Shown: positions 39,518 through 48,240, counted from the stretch's first letter. The stretch: 64,000 nucleotides of DNA from Myxococcus stipitatus (GCF_038561935.1 NZ_CP102770.1:4898001-4962000), one strand, 5' to 3'. Numbers and translations are program-made. Notes: generated from the letters alone by a model not told the origin.

Positions 39518-40732
39518 ATGAAGCTGAAGACCCGTACCCCCCTGCTCCTGCTGCCGGCCCTCTGGGTAGCGTCCTGCTCGTCGCCCGTGGATGAGGCGGG
39601 TTCCACCCTGCCCGGGAAGTGTCAGAGCGACGCTCCGGTGGTGGCGCCCCAGAAGACGGACATCCTCTTCGTCATCGACAACTCGGGATCCATGGCGGAG
39701 GAACAGGCCGGCATCGCCACGGAGCTTCCCGGCTTCATCAAGACCCTGCGGGAGGGGGGCGGCGTCACGCAGGACTTCCGCGTGGGGGTGATCACCACCT
39801 CGGTCTACCAGCGGATCATCTACCAGGGGCGGGAGCAGAACAAGGACTACCCGGGAGAGTCGGGGCACCTGCAGCCGGTGCCGGACGCGGATGGGAAGCC
39901 CACCGTGGACCGCTACCTGGAGAGCTCGGACGCGGAGCTGCTGGAGCGGTTCCAGCGGCTGGTGAAGCAGGGGACCTCGGGCAGCGGACAGGAGGCGCCG
40001 TTCGAGGCGGCGCGGCTGGCGCTGTCCGAGCCGCTGACGGGAACGCCTATCCTCGACGGAGGCAACGGGGGCTTCCTGCGGGACGACGCCCGGCTCCTCG
40101 TGGTGGTGGTGACGGACGAGGAGGACTGCAGCTCCGACGTGCGCCCGCCGCCGGTCGTCCTTTCCCAGAACACGGCGGAGGACAAGTGCAGCGAGGGCGC
40201 GGACCTGCTGAAGTCGGTGGACTCGTACTTCGAGTTCTTCCGCGGCCTGCGTGACTCGAAGGGGGCTCGCCGGGAAGTGCTGTGGGCCACGGTGGGGCCG
40301 GTGGCGTTGAGCGACAAGCGGGCGGAGCTGATCCAGGACCGGACGCCCCAGGGGACCTTCGTGCGCAACGCGGACTGCCCCACGTCGTACGGGCCGGGGT
40401 ATCGGCACCGGGCGATGGCGGAGAAGTTCGACTCGCACTTCGAGAACCTCGACTCCATCTGCCGGGAGAGCTACCGGGACACGCTGCTGCGCATCGCCGA
40501 GCTGGCCGCGGTGTCGCAGAGCGTGGACGTGGTGAACCTGCCGGATCCTCGCCTCGCCCAGGTGGAGCTGACGCGGGCGAGCGGCGAGGTGGAGCGGTGC
40601 TCGGTGGCGGCGGGTGACCTGAGCTACGAGCCGTCCGGTGAGGGCCGCTCCGCGCGGATCTACTTCGGCGGCGACTGCCTGCGCCGGGCGGATGACACGA
40701 AGGTGGAAGTGAAGGTGATCTGCGCGGGGTAG
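39518..40732 (+). CDS. von Willebrand factor A domain lipoprotein
   Basis: 404 residues from ATG 39518, chosen because it begins a clean lipoprotein signal (MKLKTRTP, hydrophobic stretch, lipobox VASC at Cys20); the 24-residue upstream extension has no signal features. The vWA core starts at KTDILFVIDNSGSM, with the MIDAS DxSxS metal site, and continues to VVVVTDEEDCS. About eight further cysteines are spread over the rest, suggesting disulfides in an exported protein. Such proteins bind ligands or partners through a metal ion; the partner here is unknown. It is transcribed alone and followed by a strong hairpin at 40744-40774. It may be surface- or periplasm-facing; which membrane cannot be told. 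Confidence 0.85.
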   Translation: MKLKTRTPLLLLPALWVASCSSPVDEAGSTLPGKCQSDAPVVAPQKTDILFVIDNSGSMAEEQAGIATELPGFIKTLREGGGVTQDFRVGVITTSVYQRIIYQGREQNKDYPGESGHLQPVPDADGKPTVDRYLESSDAELLERFQRLVKQGTSGSGQEAPFEAARLALSEPLTGTPILDGGNGGFLRDDARLLVVVVTDEEDCSSDVRPPPVVLSQNTAEDKCSEGADLLKSVDSYFEFFRGLRDSKGARREVLWATVGPVALSDKRAELIQDRTPQGTFVRNADCPTSYGPGYRHRAMAEKFDSHFENLDSICRESYRDTLLRIAELAAVSQSVDVVNLPDPRLAQVELTRASGEVERCSVAAGDLSYEPSGEGRSARIYFGGDCLRRADDTKVEVKVICAG

Positions 40733-40743
40733 CGGATCCACCC

Positions 40744-40774
40744 GGGGCCCAGGGGCGCGGAATCCCTGGGGCCC
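40744..40774 (+). terminator. GC-rich hairpin after the vWA lipoprotein gene
   Basis: GGGGCCCAGGG (40744-40754) pairs with CCCTGGGGCCC (40764-40774) with a single mismatch and a 9-base loop, starting 12 bases after the stop codon. No T-tract follows. Confidence 0.6.
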
Positions 40775-40859
40775 TGGATTGGAAACCGAGCTGTCACGTC
40801 GTGTCGTCGCATCCATCGCCGCGCGTCCTGTGCGGGCGCACGTCAGACCCGTGAGCATA

Positions 40860-40875
40860 CTGAACTGCCGTCCAG
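40860..40875. promoter_or_regulatory. Weak LexA-like site upstream of imuA
   Basis: CTGAACTGCCGTCCAG lies about 40 bases before the imuA start. Over its 17-base alignment it matches about 13 positions of the M. xanthus LexA motif as I remember it (CTRHAMRYBYGTTCAGS, read on the other strand). The match is weaker than at dnaE2, so this may not be a functional operator. Confidence 0.35.
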
Positions 40876-40914
40876 GCGGACGTTCGGTGTGCCGGGTCCC
40901 GGCGAGGAGGCGAG

Positions 40915-41784
40915 ATGAGCGCGGCGTTGGAGCAGCGAGTGGGCGCGGCGGGCGGCTCTGTGGTGGAGCAGCTTCGCGAGCGCATCCGCCAGTTGCAGGC
41001 GGCTCCTCGGCGTTACCTGGCGGTCCTTCGCACGGGGATGGAGGCAGTGGATGCGCTCCTGCCCTCGGGCGGCTTCCCGCTGGGGCAGGCGGTGGAGCTG
41101 TGTGGTGAGGCGGCCTCCGGGCGGACCAGCCTGGCGCTGAGCGCGGTGGCCGCCGCGCATCGGGAGTCTCGGCTGTGCGCGTGGGTGGATGGGCCGCGGG
41201 AGCTCTATCCGCCCGCGGCCGCGGCGCAGGGAGTGGATCTGGAGCGGCTGCTGATTGTCCGGCCCAAGGCGATGGAGCAGCGGGTCTGGGCGGCGGTGCA
41301 GCTCGCTCGCAGCGGGGCCTTCGCGTGTGTGGTGTTGGACCTGACGCGGGGGGTAGGTGCGGTCGGCAGGGCGCCCAGGGTCGGACTGGCCGAGGCTCGC
41401 AAGCTGGCCGACGCGGCGGCGCGGGGTGGCGGGCTGTTGGTGCTGCTGACCTCTCCGGACGCGCCCGCGGATGGGGTGATGCGACTGCGGACGGAGTCGG
41501 AGGGGGCGGAGGGCTGGTCGGTGGAGGTGGTGCGCAGTCGAGGGGGCGGGATGGGGGCTCGGGCGGTGATGCCGTGGAGCTCGCTGTATCCGGAGCTGGG
41601 GTTGGAGGGGGGCGGGCGGATGTTGGATGTGGCGCCGCTGGAGGCGGATGCGACGCCGGACTTCCTGCGGGAAGGGGCGTGGGTGGCGCGCAATGGCTGT
41701 GGCATCCAGGGACAGCGGCCCGGTCGCGATGGGGTGATGCCGTCGCTGCGCGCGGGGCTGGGTGTGGCTTCCGCGGCGTACTGA
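40915..41784 (+). CDS. imuA: ImuA, RecA-like mutagenesis accessory protein
   Basis: 289 residues. It resembles the RecA/SulA-like ImuA proteins that work with ImuB and DnaE2 in damage-induced mutagenic translesion synthesis. The N-terminus has a short helix, then TGMEAVDALLPSGGFPLGQAVELCG, the typical RecA-fold entry. The P-loop reads GEAASGRTS, so the Walker A lysine is an arginine (Arg70), which suggests weak or no ATP hydrolysis. A GAGGAGG ribosome site sits close before the ATG. imuB begins nine bases after the stop, so the two are an operon. dnaE2, usually third in the cassette, lies about 7.7 kb downstream in this window. Confidence 0.85.
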   Translation: MSAALEQRVGAAGGSVVEQLRERIRQLQAAPRRYLAVLRTGMEAVDALLPSGGFPLGQAVELCGEAASGRTSLALSAVAAAHRESRLCAWVDGPRELYPPAAAAQGVDLERLLIVRPKAMEQRVWAAVQLARSGAFACVVLDLTRGVGAVGRAPRVGLAEARKLADAAARGGGLLVLLTSPDAPADGVMRLRTESEGAEGWSVEVVRSRGGGMGARAVMPWSSLYPELGLEGGGRMLDVAPLEADATPDFLREGAWVARNGCGIQGQRPGRDGVMPSLRAGLGVASAAY

Positions 41785-41793
41785 GGGCGCTCC

Positions 41794-43302
41794 ATGCGCA
41801 GGGCCTATCTGCACTTCACGCGCTTTCCGGTGCAGCGCAAGGTCATCGAGTATCCGGAGCTGGCCGGGCGTCCCTTCGTGTTGGTGGAGGAGTCGCGCGG
41901 ACAGCGGCGGGTGGTCGCGGCTTCGACGTCCGCGCTGAAGGCGGGAGTCCGGCCGGGGGCGACCCTCACGGCGGCCACCGCGTTGGAGCCGGAGCTTCGC
42001 CATTTTACCTATCGAGCGGAGGAGGAGGCGCGGGCGCTGGTGGCCTTGGGGGAGGCGCTGTTGTGTCTGGGACCGGCGTTTCAGCTCTCCGCGCCGGATG
42101 GGCTGTGGCTCGACGCGGGCGCGGCGCATCTGTCCGGGGGCGAGGAGGGGCTGTGCTCACGGGCGCTGGAGCTGTGCTCGGAGCAGGGCTATCGGGCGCA
42201 TGTGGCGGTGGCTTCGGAGGCGTTCACCTCGCGGGCGCTGGCTCGGCATGGGGCTCGGCGGGTGGAGGTGGTGGCGCCGGGGGAGTCGGCTCGGGTGCTG
42301 GCGCCGCTGCCGCTGGCCGCGTTGGAGGGGCGGGAGGGGGCGGCCTTCTCCGCGCTGGGGCTCACCACGTTGGGGGAGGTGGCGGCGTTGCCGGCGGGGG
42401 CGGTGGTGGCGCGTGGCGGGGCGCAGGGAGCGCGGGTGCATGCGCGCTGCGGTGGGGTGGATGACACGCCCTTCGTGGCCGAGGTGCTGGAAGAGGTGCT
42501 GGAGGAACGTCGGCTCTTGGATTGGCCGGCGGAGTCCTTCGAGCCGCTGCGTTTCGCGCTGAAGACCTTGTTGGACAGACTGGGGGCGCGGCTCGCGGGG
42601 CGGGGACAGGCGGCGGTGCGCATCACCTTCACGCTGAAGCTGGACCCCTCGGGTCAGCAGCAGGTGACGTTGGCCCTGGCGCGGCCCACGGCGGCGGCGA
42701 AGCTGTTGCTCGACCTGGCGCGGCACCGGTTGGAGGAACTTCGGCTGGAGAACCCGGTGGCGGAGGTGTCCGCCCGGGTGGATGAGTACTCGGAGCAGCG
42801 GGGGCAGCAGCTCTCGCTGGGGGATGCGCCGGAGGGGGATGCGGCGCTGGAGGTGGTGTTGTCGCGTCTGGCAACGACGTTGGGGGAAGAGTCGCTCTGC
42901 TCGGCGGGGCTGGAGTCCGTGCACCGGCCCGAGGGTGCGCATGGAGCCAAGGTCTTCCGGCCGCCCGAGGAGAAGAAGAAGGGCTGGGTCGAGGAGCTTC
43001 GCGAGGAGCGGGAGCCCGCCGCGGTGGGCGGGCTTCGAGAGAGGCCCTCTCGAGTGCTGGCGGAGCCGGCGTGGCTGGACGCGGAGGTGGGTGAGGCGGG
43101 CCGGTTGCTGGCGGCGCGCGTGGGAGGCAAGCGCCACCGGGTGACAGCGGTGACCGGCCCCGAGAGGTTGGGCGGTGAGTGGTGGTCCGAGTCTCCCTTT
43201 CAGCGCGACTACTACCGGGTGCACTTCGAGGGACTGGGGCCCGCATGGGTATTCAGAGACATGCGCGACGGCCGCTTCTATTTGCAGGGCTTGTTTGACT
43301 GA
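41794..43302 (+). CDS. imuB: ImuB, catalytically inactive Y-family polymerase-like protein
   Basis: 502 residues with the Y-family polymerase outline: an N-terminal palm/finger region (MRRAYLHFTRFPVQRK), a thumb-like helix-hairpin region around LGLTTLGEVAALPAG, and a little-finger region. The acidic residues that bind metal in active Y-family enzymes are absent: no Asp in the first strand, and LWLDAG instead of the SxDE motif. It should therefore act as a hub rather than a polymerase. A QLSLGD segment at 339-344 fits a beta-clamp-binding motif. In known systems ImuB links the clamp, ImuA and DnaE2. It is co-transcribed with imuA and preceded by a GAGGGC ribosome site. Confidence 0.87.
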   Translation: MRRAYLHFTRFPVQRKVIEYPELAGRPFVLVEESRGQRRVVAASTSALKAGVRPGATLTAATALEPELRHFTYRAEEEARALVALGEALLCLGPAFQLSAPDGLWLDAGAAHLSGGEEGLCSRALELCSEQGYRAHVAVASEAFTSRALARHGARRVEVVAPGESARVLAPLPLAALEGREGAAFSALGLTTLGEVAALPAGAVVARGGAQGARVHARCGGVDDTPFVAEVLEEVLEERRLLDWPAESFEPLRFALKTLLDRLGARLAGRGQAAVRITFTLKLDPSGQQQVTLALARPTAAAKLLLDLARHRLEELRLENPVAEVSARVDEYSEQRGQQLSLGDAPEGDAALEVVLSRLATTLGEESLCSAGLESVHRPEGAHGAKVFRPPEEKKKGWVEELREEREPAAVGGLRERPSRVLAEPAWLDAEVGEAGRLLAARVGGKRHRVTAVTGPERLGGEWWSESPFQRDYYRVHFEGLGPAWVFRDMRDGRFYLQGLFD

Positions 43303-43359
43303 AATGTGAGCGCTTACAGTTTGGGGCTGGACTGAGCCATCAACTGGAGAGCGTGCCCC

Positions 43360-44286
43360 ATGCCAGTGATCGAAGTCGACGGTCGGAAGTACGAAGTGAA
43401 GCAGAGGTCCTTCAAGGACAAGCGCGTCCTGATCAAGAACCCGGATTCAGGCAGGTGGCATCTTCTCAAGGCGTACGCCATTGTTCGCGACGAGGATGTC
43501 TATGTCATGCCAATCAAGAACTTCCTGAACGCGGAGAAGGATCGGGATGCGGACATGCGTCTGCCGAGCTTCCTGGGGGCCTTGCCAAATCTGCCGGGAG
43601 GGAATGCGGAGTTCCCTTTGCCAGAGAGCAAGGGACTCATCGAGGAGACGCTCGAGAGAGAGCTCGACGAAGAGACACATGGCAAGTATTCGGACATGCA
43701 GAAATTGACGTATCTCCAGCTGCTCTGGCTCGTTGATCCAAAAGACATCAGGCATGAATGTTATGCGTTCTATGCTTGTGATGTTCGTAAATCCGGGACG
43801 AGCACCAAGGCCCTGACATCGTCCGAAAGGGAGATGACAGGAGAACATTTCGTGTTCTCGGCGAAGGCGTTGCTGGACGTGGTTGATGAGATGGAATTGA
43901 AGCTATCAGGCCGGCCAGGAAAAGATGAAGTCAAGGAGGCCATTCTAAGCCTCTACAACAAGAGTAAGTTCCCCTCGATGGTGAAGAGCCTGTATGGCCC
44001 CAAGTCCGTGATGGATGAGGAGACCTATTCGAAGAAGGTGCGCGAGAATGAGGGCGTGTTCTTGGACGGGGCGCACACGATTGATGCGCTGGCGGGGGTC
44101 CTCAGTGGGCAGTTGAGCGCGATGATGAAGTCGCGGACGGAGGAGAAGGAGAAGAAGCGGCAGCTTGCGTTGAAAGAGACGCGGCGTCATGAGCGGAGAA
44201 TGCAATTGATGATGATCCTGTCGGTCGTGATGGTCATCATCGTGGGTTTCATACTGGGGAAGGTGGCGCTCTCCTGGAGCGCATAG
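43360..44286 (+). CDS. Nudix-like protein with C-terminal membrane anchor
   Basis: 308 residues. It begins MPVIEVDGRKYEV. Residues 78-105 resemble a Nudix box with a short insertion: LPGG, then Glu-rich spacer, then RELDEET with Arg100, Glu101, Glu104 and Glu105. Nudix enzymes hydrolyse nucleoside-diphosphate derivatives using these residues to bind Mg2+. The spacing between GG and RE is about five residues longer than usual, so activity is uncertain. A charged helix (EEKEKKRQ...ETRRHERR) precedes a single hydrophobic segment near 281-301, giving a tail-anchored topology with the domain in the cytosol. The gene is clearly lower in GC than its neighbours, a possible sign of recent transfer. 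Flanking genes give no functional hint. Confidence 0.6.
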   Translation: MPVIEVDGRKYEVKQRSFKDKRVLIKNPDSGRWHLLKAYAIVRDEDVYVMPIKNFLNAEKDRDADMRLPSFLGALPNLPGGNAEFPLPESKGLIEETLERELDEETHGKYSDMQKLTYLQLLWLVDPKDIRHECYAFYACDVRKSGTSTKALTSSEREMTGEHFVFSAKALLDVVDEMELKLSGRPGKDEVKEAILSLYNKSKFPSMVKSLYGPKSVMDEETYSKKVRENEGVFLDGAHTIDALAGVLSGQLSAMMKSRTEEKEKKRQLALKETRRHERRMQLMMILSVVMVIIVGFILGKVALSWSA

Positions 44287-44364
44287 CCTCCGCCCGCCCC
44301 CTTGTTGCCCGGCCCGGCCCTCCGTGGTTATGCAGGAGGCTCCACCCACCCTCAGGGCCTCGAC

Positions 44365-44889
44365 ATGCGCGTCCGCCTCTTCCTCCTGCTGTCCCTGTTC
44401 CTCACCGCATGCGCCGCGCCGCAGGTCCGTCCCCCGGGGGCCATCCGCAAGGTGGTCGTCGTGGTGGGCTCCCGGGTGGACGCACTGCCCACGAACAGCT
44501 ACCGCGAGGACCTGATGGGGGAGGGCAACCCGCGCACGGTTCTCTCCGGGCAGACCCAGGCCGTGCTGCGGGAGCGCGGCTTCGACGTCGTCGGGGTACG
44601 CATCTCCGACGCCCCCGCGCCCTCCACGCAAGAGGTCGTGTCCCTCATCCGCGAGAACAACGCCGAGGCCGGCGTGGTCGTCGTGCTGAACTGGGTCGAC
44701 GTGACCGTCATCCAGGCCCTCGGCCGCGCCGACGTCATCCTCGAGTCAGGGGTCGTCTCCCCCTCGGGCCAGCTCCTCTGGCGCAAGGAGAGCCGCACAG
44801 CCACCACCATCGGCATGTATCAGTCGCAGACGGACCACAGCTCCTATCTGCGCAAGGCCATCATCCAGGCCGTGAACGAGATTCCCTGA
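44365..44889 (+). CDS. Small lipoprotein of unknown function
   Basis: 174 residues from ATG 44365, chosen because MRVRLFLLLSLFLTAC is a compact lipoprotein signal with lipobox LTAC (Cys16); the longer ORF adds 21 residues before it. The mature part alternates hydrophobic strands and acidic helices (VVVVVGSRVD, VLRERGFDVVGV, GVVVVLNWVDVTV, then a SGQLLWRKESRT strand), compatible with a small alpha/beta domain of the kind seen in outer-membrane-associated lipoproteins. I do not recognise the family. It converges with the FHA gene, six bases apart. Confidence 0.8.
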   Translation: MRVRLFLLLSLFLTACAAPQVRPPGAIRKVVVVVGSRVDALPTNSYREDLMGEGNPRTVLSGQTQAVLRERGFDVVGVRISDAPAPSTQEVVSLIRENNAEAGVVVVLNWVDVTVIQALGRADVILESGVVSPSGQLLWRKESRTATTIGMYQSQTDHSSYLRKAIIQAVNEIP

Positions 44890-44901
44890 GCCCCGTCAGG
44901 G
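44884..44901. terminator. Minimal bidirectional hairpin built on two opposing stop codons
   Basis: CCCTGA (44884-44889), six-base loop, TCAGGG (44896-44901). The TGA of the lipoprotein gene and the complementary TCA (stop of the FHA gene) pair with each other in the stem. Confidence 0.45.
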
Positions 44902-45429
44902 CTTCTCCTGCGGGCTCGCCAGCCGCAGGTGCTCGTGCACCGTCTCCGCGCGCAGGTACAGGAACTGCGCATCGCCGAAGGCCAGCGTGTCCCCGTCGTT
45001 GAGCGTCACCTGCGCCCGAAAACCCAGCGGCGCGCCGTTGATCCACGTGCCGTTCATCGACTGCGCATCGCGCACCAGGAATCCCCCCGTCGCCGCGTTC
45101 CACCGCAGCGTGGCGTGATGCTGGGAGACGGACGGGTCCGGCACCACCAGGTCACACTCCGAGCGCCCCACGGTGAGCTCCTCGCCATCCACCTTGGGGT
45201 TCAGGAAGTGGACCTCCAGGTTGTCGAAGTCGCGAAGCATGGCGAGCAGCCGCTCCGTCATGCGCGAGCGGTGCGCCATGCCCACCGTCCGCGCCCCTGT
45301 CAGCTGCTGGGCGATGTTCCGGAAGACCGGGTCCACGGGCTGCTGGATGAGCGCCACGGGGCCGGAGGCTGCACGGAAGGCTTCGAGCGAAGCCTGGGCG
45401 AAGGGTCGGAGCTGATTCACGGACACCAT
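44896..45429 (-). CDS. FHA-domain protein
   Basis: 177 residues starting MVSVNQLRPFAQ (45429); the longer ORF adds 22 residues without a better start. The C-terminal half is a forkhead-associated domain: LTVGRSECDLVVPDPSVSQHHATL, then RDAQSMNGTWING and NDGDTLAFGD, with the Gly-Arg, Ser-x-x-His and Asn-Gly positions that contact phosphothreonine. The N-terminal 80 residues (IQQPVDPVFRNIAQQL, RSRMTERLLAML) are helical and unrecognised. FHA proteins read Ser/Thr-kinase signals, which are abundant in myxobacteria; the partner kinase is not in this window. It is divergent from the epimerase gene across 131 bases. Confidence 0.88.
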   Translation of the reverse strand: MVSVNQLRPFAQASLEAFRAASGPVALIQQPVDPVFRNIAQQLTGARTVGMAHRSRMTERLLAMLRDFDNLEVHFLNPKVDGEELTVGRSECDLVVPDPSVSQHHATLRWNAATGGFLVRDAQSMNGTWINGAPLGFRAQVTLNDGDTLAFGDAQFLYLRAETVHEHLRLASPQEKP

Positions 45430-45560
45430 GCCGTCCACCCTACGTCCAAGCAGCGGCCACGGGAAGCGTCGGATGGCCTGTCCGCCTGGACGCACAGGGA
45501 GGGGCTCCGGTGTCTGCTGGACATGGCATCCGACGCAAGGGCATGGGAGCCTGGAGCTTC

Positions 45561-46571
45561 ATGCGCGTCCTCGTCACCGGAGCAGCGGGCTTCATCGCCC
45601 ACCATGTCATCACCCGACTGCTGGCCCGAGGCGACACCGTCATCGGAGTAGACAACCTGGAGTCCTCCGGAGACGTGACGCTCAAACAGGCGCGACTGAC
45701 ACACCTCCAGTCCGTCCCCGGCGCGGAGCGCTTCGCCTGTCACCGCGCCGACATCACCGACACGGCCTCGCTCGCGGAGCTCTTCCGGCACGAGTCCCCC
45801 GAAAGTGTCGTCCACCTCGCGGCGCGTGTGGGCGTCCGGTCCGCGGGAGCCTCCGCCCAGTCCTACCTCGATGCGAACGTGACGGGGTTCCTCCAGGTGT
45901 TGGAGCAATCACGCACGGCACGAGTGGCCCACGTCGTCTACGCCTCCTCCAGCTCCGTGTATGGCGCGGGCACGCCGCCGCCCTTCGCGGAGACCGCCGC
46001 GGCCGACCACCCGCTCAATGTCTATTCAGCGACCAAGCGCGCGGGCGAGCTCCTCGCTCACACGTACAGTCACCTCTACGGGCTCCCCACGAGTGGCCTG
46101 CGCTTCTTCACCGTGTACGGCCCCTGGGGCCGCCCGGACATGGCGCCGCTGCGCTTCCTCCGCGCCCTGCGCGAGGGCCAACCCATCGACCTGTATGGCG
46201 AAGGACGGATGCGCCGCGACTTCACCCATGTGGACGACGTGGCGGAAGCGGTGGTTCGTGTGTTGGATAGACCTCCCACTGGAGCGCCGCCCTATCGCCT
46301 GCTCAACGTCGGTCGAGGCGAGCCCGTCTCCCTGCGCGACTTCGTCGCCGTGCTCGAGCGACACACGGGAACCCAGGCCCAGCTGAACCCGAGACCCGCC
46401 CAGCCCGGCGAGATGGACGCCACCTGGTCCGACTCCACCGCGCTGGAGCGGGAGACCGGCTTCCATCCACGCGTGTCCGTGGACGAAGGCCTCGCCGGGC
46501 TCGTGGCCTGGGAGCGCGAGCACTCCCGGCCACCTCACGACGCGCCTCACGAGGTCGACACCGTCACCTGA
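45561..46571 (+). CDS. NAD-dependent sugar-nucleotide epimerase/dehydratase
   Basis: 336 residues from ATG 45561 (MRVLVTGAAGFIAHHV), placing the Rossmann GxxGxxG at the N-terminus as usual; the longer ORF adds 17 residues. Extended short-chain dehydrogenase features are present: VVHLAARVGVR, a YASSSSVYG strand with the catalytic Ser region, and YSATK with Tyr155 and Lys159. The segment RFFTVYGPWGRPDMA resembles UDP-glucuronate 4-epimerases, which interconvert UDP-glucuronate and UDP-galacturonate for surface polysaccharides. Exact substrate cannot be fixed from motifs. No glycosyltransferase neighbours are seen. The last 25 bases overlap the convergent ABC-F gene. Confidence 0.87.
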   Translation: MRVLVTGAAGFIAHHVITRLLARGDTVIGVDNLESSGDVTLKQARLTHLQSVPGAERFACHRADITDTASLAELFRHESPESVVHLAARVGVRSAGASAQSYLDANVTGFLQVLEQSRTARVAHVVYASSSSVYGAGTPPPFAETAAADHPLNVYSATKRAGELLAHTYSHLYGLPTSGLRFFTVYGPWGRPDMAPLRFLRALREGQPIDLYGEGRMRRDFTHVDDVAEAVVRVLDRPPTGAPPYRLLNVGRGEPVSLRDFVAVLERHTGTQAQLNPRPAQPGEMDATWSDSTALERETGFHPRVSVDEGLAGLVAWEREHSRPPHDAPHEVDTVT

Positions 46572-48049
46572 CCGTGCTCCACGCGCCAGCACTCGGTGGT
46601 GCAGGCGCGAGCGAACTCGGAGTCATGTGTCACCAGGAGCAGCGCGCCGGGATACTCGCGCAACGCCGCCTCCAGTCGCTCGATGGAGGGCAGGTCCAGG
46701 TGGTTGGTGGGCTCGTCGAGCACCAGGGCCCAGGCATGCTGTCCCAGCCCTCGGGCGATGAGCAGCTTGCGGATCTCCCCCGGCGAAGGCTGCTCCGAGC
46801 CCAGCAGCCGCTCCGGGTCCACCCCCAGCGCCGCGACGAGCGACAGGACGCGTCCCTTCTCCTCGGGAGGCAGCGCGCGCACCGCCTCCAGCGTGGCCCG
46901 AGCCTCCTCCGCCCCCACGTCCTGCGGCAGATACAGCACCCGCTCCCGAGGCACCCGGGCACTCTCCAGCAGCGCCCGCACCAGGGTGCTCTTGCCCGCG
47001 CCGTTGGGGCCCTCGATGCGCACGCGTGCCTCGCGTCCCACCGACAGATTCACCGGCCCCAACAACGTGACGTCCCCGGCGCGGACCTCCGGGGTGTCCA
47101 GCGTGAAGATCCACGGGTTGGGAGAGCGCGCGTAGTCGACGAAGACAGAGCGCCCCAGCGTCTTGTCCGCGGTGAACTCACCCACGGCCTCCGAGGCACT
47201 CTCCAGCTCCCGTCGAAGGATTCCCACCCGACGGCCTGCGTGGGCCTCCGCCCAGCCCACGGTGACCTTCGCCCCCATGGACCGCGCGTCGTTGTCGTAC
47301 TTGCTCTTCAGCCGCTTGCTCGTGCTGCGCGAGGCATCCGCGCCCTGTTGCTCCCGCCGGGCCTGGTCCAGCATCCGCGCCGCGCGCCGCTGGTCCGCGC
47401 GCCGCTGCTGATACGCGTCCACCTCCGCCTCGCGCTCCGCCTCCCAGTGCTGCTTCGCCGCGGAGTAGGCCCCTGGCCACAGCCGCGCATCCCCGCCATG
47501 GACGCGCAGCGTGGCGGAGGTGAGCGTCTCCAGGAGCGGCCTGTCGTGTGACACCACGACGCCCACGCCGCGGAATCGCCGCAGCGCGGAGACGAGCCAC
47601 GTCCGGGCCTCCGCGTCCAGATGGTTGGTGGGCTCATCGAGCAGCAGCACATCGGGCTCGGCCGCCAGCGCCGCGCCCACCTGCCACCGCTTGCGCTCCC
47701 CCGGAGACAGCGTGGACCACCGCTCCAGCGCGGACACATCCAGCCCCAGCTGCCCATGGAGCCGGCGCGCCAGTCCATCCCAGGACTCGGCGAACTCGGA
47801 GATGTCCGGCGTGAGCGCCTCCACCTCCTGCCGGCAGAGCCGCAGGACAGGGGAGGGCGGGTCGAACTGGAAGTGCCCCTCGGTGGGCGTCAGCTCCCCG
47901 GAGAGCATCCGCAGCAGGGTGGACTTGCCCGCGCCATTGGCGCCGACAAGGCCCGTCCAGCCCGCGGCCAGGTGGAACTCGATATCGGAGAGGACAGTGA
48001 CTGCGTCGGAATAAGCGAACGACACGCTGTGCGCGCGAAGGGAAGGCAT
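46547..48049 (-). CDS. ABC-F family ATPase
   Basis: 500 residues from ATG 48049 (MPSLRAHSVSFAY); the longer ORF adds 22 residues. Two ABC cassettes without transmembrane segments: first GANGAGKST, LSPGERKRW and LLLDEPTNHLD; second GPNGAGKST, PSPGEIRK and LVLDEPTNHLD. The linker between them is charged and coiled (EAEREAEVDAYQQRRADQRRAARM), as in ABC-F proteins that act on the ribosome during translation or antibiotic protection rather than in transport. Which ABC-F subclass is unclear; proximity to an antibiotic-type NRPS is more than 14 kb, so a self-resistance role is not implied. The 3' end overlaps the epimerase gene tail-to-tail. Confidence 0.9.
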   Translation of the reverse strand: MPSLRAHSVSFAYSDAVTVLSDIEFHLAAGWTGLVGANGAGKSTLLRMLSGELTPTEGHFQFDPPSPVLRLCRQEVEALTPDISEFAESWDGLARRLHGQLGLDVSALERWSTLSPGERKRWQVGAALAAEPDVLLLDEPTNHLDAEARTWLVSALRRFRGVGVVVSHDRPLLETLTSATLRVHGGDARLWPGAYSAAKQHWEAEREAEVDAYQQRRADQRRAARMLDQARREQQGADASRSTSKRLKSKYDNDARSMGAKVTVGWAEAHAGRRVGILRRELESASEAVGEFTADKTLGRSVFVDYARSPNPWIFTLDTPEVRAGDVTLLGPVNLSVGREARVRIEGPNGAGKSTLVRALLESARVPRERVLYLPQDVGAEEARATLEAVRALPPEEKGRVLSLVAALGVDPERLLGSEQPSPGEIRKLLIARGLGQHAWALVLDEPTNHLDLPSIERLEAALREYPGALLLVTHDSEFARACTTECWRVEHGQVTVSTS

Positions 48050-48240
48050 GGAAGCGAGCTCCTGAATCCAGGGCGCAGGCCAGCTCCAAAGGGCGGCTCT
48101 GCGCGGGCAAGGCAAGAAGGCCTGGGACTCAGCGGCTCAGCTTCAAGGGTGCGTCGACCTCGCGAAGGGAGGGGGTGTCAGGCCCTCCGGTGGATGCGTG
48201 CGGCCAGAATCTATGACGCGGGCCGGGGTGGATTGCAACC

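Noticed and set aside
46547-48049. ABC-F protein as NRPS self-resistance or exporter
   Set aside because: It has no membrane segments and lies more than 14 kb past the cluster end among unrelated genes, so no link is supported.
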